Of a DNA stretch of 64,000 nucleotides, positions 8,681-15,188 are shown in pieces (the first letter of the stretch is position 1; every line of letters begins with the position of its first letter). The position numbers and the translations under genes were made by a program. The stretch covers positions 715 to 64,714 of the forward strand of contig CAJTGF010000013.1 in the NCBI GenBank assembly GCA_910575585.1. The letters are read 5' to 3'. This DNA is from Clostridiaceae bacterium (GTDB lineage: Bacteria > Bacillota > Clostridia > Lachnospirales > Lachnospiraceae). The notes under the pieces were generated by a model. That model did not search any database, had not been told where the DNA came from, and saw nothing but the letters and a program-made list of their open reading frames with translations.

Positions 8681-8705
8681 TAAAACAGCCACAGGAGGTA
8701 GCACA

Positions 8706-9227
8706 ATGAGATTTACGAACAGCGAGCTTGAAATGATTTACCAGTACGCCGCACCCACCAAAGCGGAAACCATAGGCGGCATGAAAGAAACCGTACCCGT
8801 GATTAAAGACCTTTTGACAAGGGTAATCATGGAGAACGCAATAGAAAAGCTGCAAAAGATACCAGAGCCGGAGTGCAGCCAGTTCATAGCCGACAACAAA
8901 GCCCGTTTCCTTGCGGGGCATGAAAACTCTATCCGGCGGCGGCTTGCGGAAGCAAAGGCACAGACGAAACAGCCGATAATGCAGGGGCATGACTTGACGG
9001 GCATGGAGCGTTTTCTCCCCGAAACCCGCCACATGATTGTCCTTGACGTAAAGACCAGCGACAGCCCCGTGGGATTTCCGGGGGAACGCCACCGCTATTT
9101 CCTCTCTGATGAGGGCTATAAGAACGCAAGAGCCAGCGAGGGGCGGGGAGAAATCAAGATAAAGAGCCATGCCGCCGTAGCCGCCGGGAAGCTGTACCCG
9201 GACAGGAAGCCGGAAAGGGAGCGTTAA
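8706..9227 (+). CDS. TTRAP-like transposon-transfer assisting protein
   Basis: A 173-residue protein whose first ~80 residues (MRFTNSELEMIYQYA, then KAETIGGMKETVPVIKDLL) resemble the small putative transposon-transfer assisting proteins of Clostridiales elements. The C-terminal half, with LDVKTSDSPVGFPGERHRYF, is an extension I do not recognize. It starts at the ATG after AGGAGGT, directly downstream of the relaxase, in the mobilization operon. A role in transfer is inferred from family name and position only. Confidence 0.65.
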   Translation: MRFTNSELEMIYQYAAPTKAETIGGMKETVPVIKDLLTRVIMENAIEKLQKIPEPECSQFIADNKARFLAGHENSIRRRLAEAKAQTKQPIMQGHDLTGMERFLPETRHMIVLDVKTSDSPVGFPGERHRYFLSDEGYKNARASEGRGEIKIKSHAAVAAGKLYPDRKPERER

Positions 9228-9231
9228 AGGC

Positions 9232-9618
9232 ATGGGCGCAAAAACACCATACATGGACTACCGCCAGTACCGGGCGGCGTGTCGGCTTGTGCATGAGTGC
9301 TGCAACTATGATAACGGCAACTGTATCTTACTGGATAACGGCGAGCCTTGCGTATGTGTGCAGAGTATCAGCTATTCCCTCTTGTGCCGCTGGTTCATTG
9401 CCGCCGTGCTGCCGCTGGACGGGAAACTGGAAGCCGCCCTACTCCACCGGGCAGACAGGAAACGCTGTACCGAGTGCGGCGGGTATTTTCTCCCCAAGTC
9501 CAACCGGGGGAAATACTGCCCGGATTGCGCCGGACGCATGAAAAGAATCAGAGCCACACAGCGCAAGCGGAAACAGAGGGATAAATGTCACGCTTTAGGA
9601 TATTCCAAACCCCCGTAA
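9232..9618 (+). CDS. Cysteine-rich VLP protein
   Basis: A 128-residue protein with many cysteines: an N-terminal group (CRLVHECCNYDNGNC, CVCVQ), the AVLPLD segment that names the Cys-rich VLP family, and a C-terminal zinc-ribbon-like CTECGGYFLPKSNRGKYCPDC followed by a basic tail. It probably binds zinc and possibly DNA. The gene follows four bases after the previous stop, in the same operon. This family is repeatedly found in mobilizable elements, but its function is not known. Confidence 0.75.
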   Translation: MGAKTPYMDYRQYRAACRLVHECCNYDNGNCILLDNGEPCVCVQSISYSLLCRWFIAAVLPLDGKLEAALLHRADRKRCTECGGYFLPKSNRGKYCPDCAGRMKRIRATQRKRKQRDKCHALGYSKPP

Positions 9619-9733
9619 ATCAAGGCTTTTTTGACCGCCCTCAACGGGTAGGCGGTACATTTATCCTTTACCCCCACAAAAGCCGCTTTAATTGCGTAAC
9701 AGAAGCCACAGAACAGACCATAAGGAGGAACGA

Positions 9734-10492
9734 ATGGCAGACAACCGCAAATATTACTACCTAAAGCTGAAAGAGAGCTATTTTGACGAGGACGCTATCG
9801 TGCTGCTGGAAAGTATGCAGGACGGTATGCTCTACTCAAACATCCTCTTGAAGCTGTACCTAAAATCGCTGAAAAACGGGGGAAAGCTCCAGCTTGCCGA
9901 GAATATCCCCTACACCGCACAGATGATAGCCACAATCACCCGCCAGCAAGTCGGCACAGTGGAGAGGGCTTTGCAGATTTTTATGAAGCTGGGGCTTGTA
10001 GAGCCGTTGCAGAACGGGGCTTTATACATGAGCAACATTGAGCTTTTAATCGGTCAGTCCTCTACCGAGGGGGAGCGCAAACGCCGGGCAAGGCGGGCTT
10101 TACAGGAACAGAAAGCCCTGCCGGAAGCCGTGGCGGACAAACGTCCACCATATGGGGCGGACATTTGTCCACCAGAGATAGAGAAAGAGATAGATATAGA
10201 GTTAGAGATAAAGAGAGAGGGAGAGATAAAAACAGGACAGACAGCCCCCGCCCCTTTTGGCAGATATGAAAATGTATTCCTGTCAGAAAAAGAGCTTGCG
10301 GAGCTGCAAGAGGAACTTCCCGGCAAATGGGAATATTACATAGACCGCTTATCCGGCTATATCGCTTCCAGCGGGAAGAAATACAAGAACCATGCCGCCA
10401 CTATCCGGCGTTGGGCGGCTGATGACAGGGCAAAGGGGAAGCCGAAAAAGGGAATCCCCGATTATTCCTACAAAGAGGGCGAGAGCCTTTGA
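9734..10492 (+). CDS. Replication initiator (phage replisome organizer-like)
   Basis: A 252-residue protein with an N-terminal replisome-organizer domain (KYYYLKLKESYFDEDAIVLLESMQDG), a charged linker of E/K/I-rich repeats near residue 150, and a C-terminal DnaD-like part (WEYYIDRLSGYIASSGKKYKNHAATIRRW). Such proteins open an origin and recruit a DnaC-type loader, allowing the excised circle to replicate. The start is the ATG at 9734 after AAGGAGGAA. Its usual partner, dnaC, lies directly downstream but is broken here. Confidence 0.85.
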   Translation: MADNRKYYYLKLKESYFDEDAIVLLESMQDGMLYSNILLKLYLKSLKNGGKLQLAENIPYTAQMIATITRQQVGTVERALQIFMKLGLVEPLQNGALYMSNIELLIGQSSTEGERKRRARRALQEQKALPEAVADKRPPYGADICPPEIEKEIDIELEIKREGEIKTGQTAPAPFGRYENVFLSEKELAELQEELPGKWEYYIDRLSGYIASSGKKYKNHAATIRRWAADDRAKGKPKKGIPDYSYKEGESL

Positions 10493-10555
10493 ACGCATAG
10501 ATATAACGCCCCGTAAACAGGGCGTGAAAGACCATGAACAAGGAGGAACAATTTT

Positions 10556-11397
10556 ATGTGTGATTACGATAACGCTATTTTCCGGCTTGCCACGGCACAG
10601 GAAGCAGAGCCGGAGGACTACACGGGCGAGGACGGGCTTTTGTATTGCGGGAGCTGCCGCCAGCCCAAAGAAGCCTATTTTGCAGAGGGAAAGACCTTTT
10701 TCGGACGTGACCGCCACCCCAAAGAATGTGACTGCCAGCGGAAACGCTGGAAGCCGCAGACCGGGAGCAGAAGCACCGGGAGGAAGTGGAACGGCTGAAA
10801 AGAAAGGGCTTCACCGACCCGGCTATGAGGGAATGGACTTTCGGGAACGACAACGGGAAATGCCCGCAAATGTGCTATGCCCGTAAATATGTGGAGCTAT
10901 GGGAGCAGATGAAAGATGAAAACCACGGATTGATTTTGTGGGGAAGTGTCGGCACAGGGAAAAGCTATTTTGCCGGGTGTATCGCCAATGCCCTCATGGA
11001 GAAAGAGATTTCCGTGTGCATGACAAACTTTGCGGCGATACTCAACGACCTTGCCGCCAGCTTCAAAGACCGCAACTAATATATCTCCCACCTTTGCAGC
11101 TTCCCCTTGCTTATCCTTGACGATTTCGGCATGGAGCGTGGCACGGAATACGGGCTTGAACAGGTTTACAACGTGATTGACAGCCGATACCGCAGCGGCA
11201 AGCCGTTAATCGTGACAACGAACCTCACGCTGGAAGAATTGCAGAACCCGGAGGACACCGCCCACGCCCGCATTTATGACCGCCTTACGGAAATGTGCTG
11301 CCCCGTCTGCATTACCGGGGAGAATTTCAGAAAAGCCAAAGCACAGGCGAAAATGGAACGTCTTAAAACGCTGCTGAACAGAAAGGAGAGCCTATGA
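10556..11397 (+). pseudogene. dnaC: DnaC-like helicase loader, broken by frameshift and stop
   Basis: The ATP-binding loader is split into three open pieces. Its N-terminal zinc part (YCGSCRQPKEAYF, CDCQRK) is in one frame to ~10742. The AAA+ part (LEAADREQKHREEVERLKRKGF, Walker A GSVGTGKSYF) continues in another frame, consistent with loss of one A from the A-run at 10742-10744. A second lesion is the in-frame TAA at 11077-11079 where homologues have GAA (RNEYIS); reading continues in the same frame with LLILDDFGMERG (Walker B). Two independent lesions argue for true decay over a sequencing slip. Confidence 0.85.
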
Positions 11398-11591
11398 CCG
11401 ACACCCCCAACAGAAGCACCGCCACTACCGCCCGCCGCCCGGATTGCGTGACCGAGGTACGCCGGGGGAACACCGTCCTTGTGGTTTCCGGCTACTTCAA
11501 ACAGGACACCACCGCCACCGCCGCCGACAAGATGATGAAAGTGCTGGAAGCGGAAAGCGCAGCCGGGGGAACTGCCGCCCATGCCATGTAA
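11394..11591 (+). CDS. TnpW-like transposon-encoded small protein
   Basis: A 65-residue protein containing CVTEVRRGNTVLVVSGYFKQ and TAADKMMKVLEAE, matching the short TnpW family first named in Tn4451-like elements. It overlaps the dnaC remnant by four bases (ATGA) and directly precedes the recombinase transcription unit. The function of the family is unknown; position suggests a link to recombination or replication of the element. Confidence 0.75.
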   Translation: MTDTPNRSTATTARRPDCVTEVRRGNTVLVVSGYFKQDTTATAADKMMKVLEAESAAGGTAAHAM

Positions 11592-11654
11592 AGTGACATT
11601 CCTTACTGAAATTTATTCGACATTATGTGCCATAAAGTAGCAAAAAGGACTGTA

Positions 11655-11707
11655 CAGCCAGCCCCGCCCTATGGTATAATAGACATACGGAATAGTGGGG
11701 CTGGCTG
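11655..11707 (+). promoter_or_regulatory. Recombinase promoter flanked by an 11-bp inverted repeat
   Basis: A -10 box TATAAT (11675-11680) lies between CAGCCAGCCCC (11655-11665) and its exact inverse GGGGCTGGCTG (11697-11707). The arms flank the promoter, so they could be operator half-sites or could bring two protein-bound sites together over it. The recombinase start codon follows 18 bases later, after GGAGG. Confidence 0.65.
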
Positions 11708-11725
11708 TCGGAAACGGAGGAAACC

Positions 11726-13345
11726 ATGTTAAGACAGACCACCCAAAAAATCACCGCCCTTTATCCGAGGTTATCCCATGAGGACGAGCTGCAAGGCGAG
11801 AGCAATTCCATAAGCAACCAGAAGCGAATCCTTGAAAACTACGCCAAACAGAACGGCTTCGGCAATCTGAAATGGTACACGGACGACGGTTATTCCGGGG
11901 CAAATTTCCAAAGACCCGGCTTCCAGTCCATGCTTGCCGACATTGAAGCGGGGCTTGTGGGAACGGTTATCGTAAAGGATATGTCACGGTTAGGGCGAAA
12001 CTACTTACAAGTGGGAATGTATACGGAAATGATTTTCCCACAGAAAAACGTCCGTTTCATTGCAATCAATGACGGCGTTGACAGCGCACAGGGCGACAAC
12101 GATTTTGCCCCCTTGCGTAACATTTTTAACGAATGGCTGGTGAGGGATACGAGCAAGAAAATCCGGGCGGTAAAACGCTCAAAAGGCATGAGCGGGAAGC
12201 CTGTCACAAGCAAGCCCGTGTACGGCTACCTCATGGACGAGAACGAAAATTTCATCATTGACGAGGAAGCCGCCCCCGTGGTGAAGCAGATTTACAGCCT
12301 TTGCCTTGCCGGGAATGGACCGACCAAGATTGCCCGTGTCTTGACGGAACAGCAGACACCCACGCCGGGAACACTGGAATACCGCCGGACGGGAAGCACA
12401 CGCCGCTACCACCCCGGCTATGAGTGCAGGTGGGCGACAAACACCGTGGCGCATATCCTTGAAAACCGGGAATACACGGGCTGCCTTGTGAACTTCAAGA
12501 CCGAGAAAGTGTCCTACAAGGTAAAACAGAGCAAGGAGAACCCCGAAGAAAAGCAGGTAATCTTTGAGAACCACCACGAGCCTATCATAGACCGTGACAC
12601 ATGGGAGCGTGTGCAGGAGCTGCGCAAGCAGCGCAAACGCCCCAACCGCTATGATGAAGTGGGCTTGTTCTCCGGCATACTGTTTTGTGCGGATTGCGGC
12701 AGCGTCATGTACCAGCAGAGGTATCAGACGGACAAAAGGCGGCAAGACTGTTATATTTGCGGCAGCTACAAGAAGCGCACGGCAGACTGTACGGCGCACT
12801 TTATCCGCACCGACCTCTTGACCGAGGGAGTGACCGAGAATTTGCGGAAAGTCACCAGCTACGCCGCAAAGCATGAAGCCCGGTTTATGAAGCTGTTGAC
12901 CGAGCAGACCGAGGACGGGAGCAAACGCCGGAACGCCGCCAAGAAGAAAGAGCTGGAAGCGGCAGAAAAGCGGATTGCGGAACTCTCCGCTATCTTCAAG
13001 CGGCTGTATGAGGACAGTGTGGCGGGGCGTATATCGGACGAGCGTTTCACGGAATTGTCGGCAGACTACGAAGCCGAGCAAAAGGAACTGAAAGAGCGTG
13101 CCGCCGTTCTGCAGGGCGAGCTTTCAAGGACACTGGAAGCCACGGCAAACGCTGAAAAGTTTATGAAAGTGGTACGCAAGTACACCAGCTTTGAGGAACT
13201 TACCCCTACCCTGTTACGGGAGTTTGTGGAGAAAATCGTAATCCACGAATCGGAAGCCCTTGACGGGAAACGCCGGGGGAAGCTCCGCAGACAGGAAATC
13301 GAAATCTATTACTCTTTTGTCGGCAAGGTAGAGTTGCCCGACTAA
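11726..13345 (+). CDS. Large serine recombinase (integrase/excisionase of the nested element)
   Basis: A 539-residue site-specific recombinase. The N-terminal resolvase domain has the catalytic serine at residue 17 (YPRLSHEDE) and the motif KDMSRLGRNYL. A recombinase domain follows (KPVYGYLMDENENF). A zinc ribbon (CADCGSVMYQQRY, then CYICGSYKK) and a long C-terminal coiled coil (KKKELEAAEKRIAELSAIFKRLYED) complete the family layout. It would cut and rejoin DNA at GCAAA-containing sites, inserting the element into maff2 and excising it. It lies at the right end, as expected for such elements, and appears intact. Confidence 0.93.
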   Translation: MLRQTTQKITALYPRLSHEDELQGESNSISNQKRILENYAKQNGFGNLKWYTDDGYSGANFQRPGFQSMLADIEAGLVGTVIVKDMSRLGRNYLQVGMYTEMIFPQKNVRFIAINDGVDSAQGDNDFAPLRNIFNEWLVRDTSKKIRAVKRSKGMSGKPVTSKPVYGYLMDENENFIIDEEAAPVVKQIYSLCLAGNGPTKIARVLTEQQTPTPGTLEYRRTGSTRRYHPGYECRWATNTVAHILENREYTGCLVNFKTEKVSYKVKQSKENPEEKQVIFENHHEPIIDRDTWERVQELRKQRKRPNRYDEVGLFSGILFCADCGSVMYQQRYQTDKRRQDCYICGSYKKRTADCTAHFIRTDLLTEGVTENLRKVTSYAAKHEARFMKLLTEQTEDGSKRRNAAKKKELEAAEKRIAELSAIFKRLYEDSVAGRISDERFTELSADYEAEQKELKERAAVLQGELSRTLEATANAEKFMKVVRKYTSFEELTPTLLREFVEKIVIHESEALDGKRRGKLRRQEIEIYYSFVGKVELPD

Positions 13346-13352
13346 AGCCCGA

Positions 13353-13378
13353 CCCGTCCGGCAGTCAGCCGGACAGGG
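13353..13378 (+). terminator. Hairpin terminator at the right end of the mobilizable element
   Basis: GTCCGGC (13356-13362) pairs with GCCGGAC (13368-13374), extended by CCC/GGG. An AT-rich tract with six T follows within 12 bases. It would stop recombinase transcripts before the ICE junction. Confidence 0.65.
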
Positions 13379-13424
13379 AACGGCAAAATTTTTTACACTT
13401 CTTTTACTTCTTTATCTCACATGA

Positions 13425-13429
13425 GCAAA
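13425..13429. other. Right attachment site (attR), core GCAAA
   Basis: GCAAA repeats the left core. The inverted element end ACATGAGCA lies at 13419-13427, overlapping the core. From 13430 onward the sequence is maff2 again. Confidence 0.75.
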
Positions 13430-13520
13430 AAGCCAGGGCATCAAGCAACTCATGGCGGGCGGTGGCATTGTAATCGTGGCGCAGACGGTGATTCCACAGC
13501 TTACAAGCCTGTTCTCATAA
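13430..13520 (+). pseudogene. Maff2, 3' fragment
   Basis: Read in the frame of the 5' fragment, this gives KSQGIKQLMAGGGIVIVAQ and a hydrophobic tail ending LTSLFS-stop. It completes the Maff2 protein truncated at 3540. As it stands it has no start codon in frame. The trbL ATG follows three bases after its stop and lacks a clear ribosome-binding site, so trbL was probably translationally coupled to maff2. Confidence 0.88.
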
Positions 13521-13523
13521 TTC

Positions 13524-14396
13524 ATGGGGGCGATCATTGACAAAATCACTGAATTTATAAAGGAAATGCTGCAAGGGTGGGTGCTTGACAACCTCGGCAC
13601 GATGTTCACGGACGTAAATGATAAGGTCGGGACAATCGCCGGGGAAGTCGGGCAGACGCCCAGCACATGGAACGGGAGTATTTTTTCCATGATACGCAGC
13701 CTGTCAGAGAATGTCATGATACCCATAGCCGGACTGATTATCAGCGCAATCCTTTGTTATGAGCTGATAACGATGGTAATGGACAAAAACAATATGCACG
13801 AGGTAGGGAGTGAGTTTTTCTTCCGCTACCTCGTGAAAGCGTGTGTCGCAGTGATGTTATTAAGCAAGACCTTTGACATCACGATGGCTATTTTCGATGT
13901 GGGAAACCATATCGTGACCAGTGCGGCGGCTTCCATATCAGGCTCGACAAGCCTTGACGTGGAAGCAACGCTTACAACCATGTTCAATAACCAGCTTTCC
14001 ACTATGGGGATTGGGGAACTGATCGGGCTTGGGATAGAAACCATGATCGTCAGCTTATGTATGAAAATCATGTCCGTCCTCATCACCGTCATTTTATATG
14101 GGCGCATGATAGAGATATACCTTTATATTTCAGTGGCTCCGGTTCCGTTTGCCACTTTGAGCAACCGGGAATGGGGCAGCATCGGGAACAACTATATCAA
14201 GGGGCTTTGCGCCCTTGCATTTCAGGGATTTTTTATCATGGTCTGTGTCGGCATCTATTCGGTACTCGTTGCCAGCGTTGCGGTAGCGAGCAATCTGCAC
14301 ACGGCGCTCTGGTCAGTGGCGGCTTATACCGTTATCCTGTGCTTCAGCTTATTCAAGACAGGTTCGCTCGCCAAAAGTGTGCTTCATGCCGCTTAA
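13524..14396 (+). CDS. TrbL/VirB6-like polytopic membrane protein of the mating channel
   Basis: A 290-residue protein with about six hydrophobic segments (SENVMIPIAGLIISAILCYE; ILYGRMIEIYLYISVAPVPF) and the family pattern seen between Maff2 and PrgI in Tn1549-type ICEs. It would form the inner-membrane part of the type IV secretion channel. No Shine-Dalgarno is visible before ATG 13524, so translation may have relied on ribosomes finishing maff2. The nested insertion would then reduce its expression. Confidence 0.85.
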   Translation: MGAIIDKITEFIKEMLQGWVLDNLGTMFTDVNDKVGTIAGEVGQTPSTWNGSIFSMIRSLSENVMIPIAGLIISAILCYELITMVMDKNNMHEVGSEFFFRYLVKACVAVMLLSKTFDITMAIFDVGNHIVTSAAASISGSTSLDVEATLTTMFNNQLSTMGIGELIGLGIETMIVSLCMKIMSVLITVILYGRMIEIYLYISVAPVPFATLSNREWGSIGNNYIKGLCALAFQGFFIMVCVGIYSVLVASVAVASNLHTALWSVAAYTVILCFSLFKTGSLAKSVLHAA

Positions 14397-14777
14397 AATA
14401 TAAGACCGATATTTCACTGAATTTGTTGATATTCCGTTGTTTTAGCTATAAACAATCGGCATAATCTAAAAATTTCAAGGTGTAAAAAATTATGTTATCA
14501 ATCCATATTTTGGCGTTTTGTAATGAAAATACTGCCTAAAACACACTTGAAACAACTGGATTTTTATTTAGCCAAATTAAGATTAGACCGATACTTTGAG
14601 TCTGGAAACAAGGAAAATCAACAGTATTTCCAGATTGTCGGTATAAAAAATTAAGCGGCATGAAAAATGTTAGACCGATATCGGTCTAAAGCTATGAATG
14701 CCCATTAGCCAGACAATGGTTTTAATATCATCATCGGAAAGGAGGAAACACCGGAATGTAAAAATTTCCGGTCTGAA
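14397..14777. repeat. Structured intergenic region with AGACCGATA repeats and inverted repeats
   Basis: About 380 bases without a gene. AGACCGATA-like copies occur at 14403, 14585 and 14672, the last forming a perfect 20-bp dyad (TTAGACCGAT plus inverse, 14670-14689). The 14 bases at the trbL stop (14383-14396) recur inverted at 14651-14664. A further stem, TCTGGAAA/TTTCCAGA, lies between. The layout suggests regulator binding sites or a small mobile palindromic insertion. Confidence 0.7.
14740..14771 (+). promoter_or_regulatory. Unusual ribosome-binding site with hairpin and start-stop codon pair before prgI
   Basis: AGGAGG (14740-14745) lies 32 bases before the prgI ATG, too far for normal initiation. 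Between them, CCGGAA/TTCCGG (14751-14756/14766-14771) forms a hairpin whose folding would reduce the effective spacing to about 11. The hairpin also contains ATG-TAA (14756-14761), a start-stop pair 10 bases from the site. Confidence 0.5.
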
Positions 14778-15188
14778 ATGCTTATGGCAATATCAGTAGC
14801 AGTGCCAAAAGATTTAAGCGGCATCAAGACAAAGGTGGCAATGAACCTTACCAGACGCCAGCTTATCTGCTTTGGGAGCGCAGCGGCGGTGGGGATACCC
14901 TTTTACCTTGTGACAAAGGGCGTTTTGGGTACACAGGCTTCGGCGCTTATCATGGTAGCCCTCATGCTGCCGTTTTTCTTTCTGGCAATGTATGAAAAAG
15001 ACGGCTTTCCGGCAGAGAAAATATTATACTTCATGCTTAGGCAGAAGCTGCTCACGCCGGGGATACGTCCCTATAAATCGGAAAACCTCTACAAGAAGCT
15101 GGAGGAAAGGGAAAAATTAAAGAAGGAGGTGCGTTATCTTGAAGAAAAAGCCGCAGGGCAGCAAAGCCAAGCCAAAAGCGGGGCTTAA
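14778..15188 (+). CDS. PrgI-family type IV secretion protein
   Basis: A 136-residue protein with two adjacent transmembrane segments (LICFGSAAAVGIPFYLVTKG; ALIMVALMLPFFFLAMYEK) and the PrgI-type motif KDGFPAEKILYFMLRQKLL. It is a small channel component equivalent to VirB3, acting with VirB4. ATG 14778 or ATG 14784 could be the start. The gene overlaps virB4 by 50 bases, an arrangement conserved in these ICEs. Confidence 0.88.
   Translation: MLMAISVAVPKDLSGIKTKVAMNLTRRQLICFGSAAAVGIPFYLVTKGVLGTQASALIMVALMLPFFFLAMYEKDGFPAEKILYFMLRQKLLTPGIRPYKSENLYKKLEEREKLKKEVRYLEEKAAGQQSQAKSGA

Larger units (their letters stand above)
3541..13429 (+). mobile_element. Mobilizable element with large serine recombinase, nested in the ICE
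   Basis: A ~9.9-kb element bounded by GCAAA direct repeats and carrying an ordered set: PadR/HXXEE cargo, sigma-like factor, HTH proteins, mobC, relaxase, TTRAP-like, Cys-rich VLP, replication initiator, decayed dnaC, tnpW and a serine recombinase at the right end. It encodes DNA processing and site-specific recombination but no mating channel, so it would need a conjugative helper such as the host ICE. The boundary is supported by exact restoration of maff2. Its backbone resembles elements found nested within C. difficile CTn5-like transposons; that comparison is from memory. Confidence 0.88.

Noticed and set aside
10140-10180. GGACA-TT-TGTCC in the replication gene as a copy of the dispersed palindrome
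   Set aside because: The outer ACTTCT/AGAAGT arms are absent and the context is a repeat of the local coding sequence.
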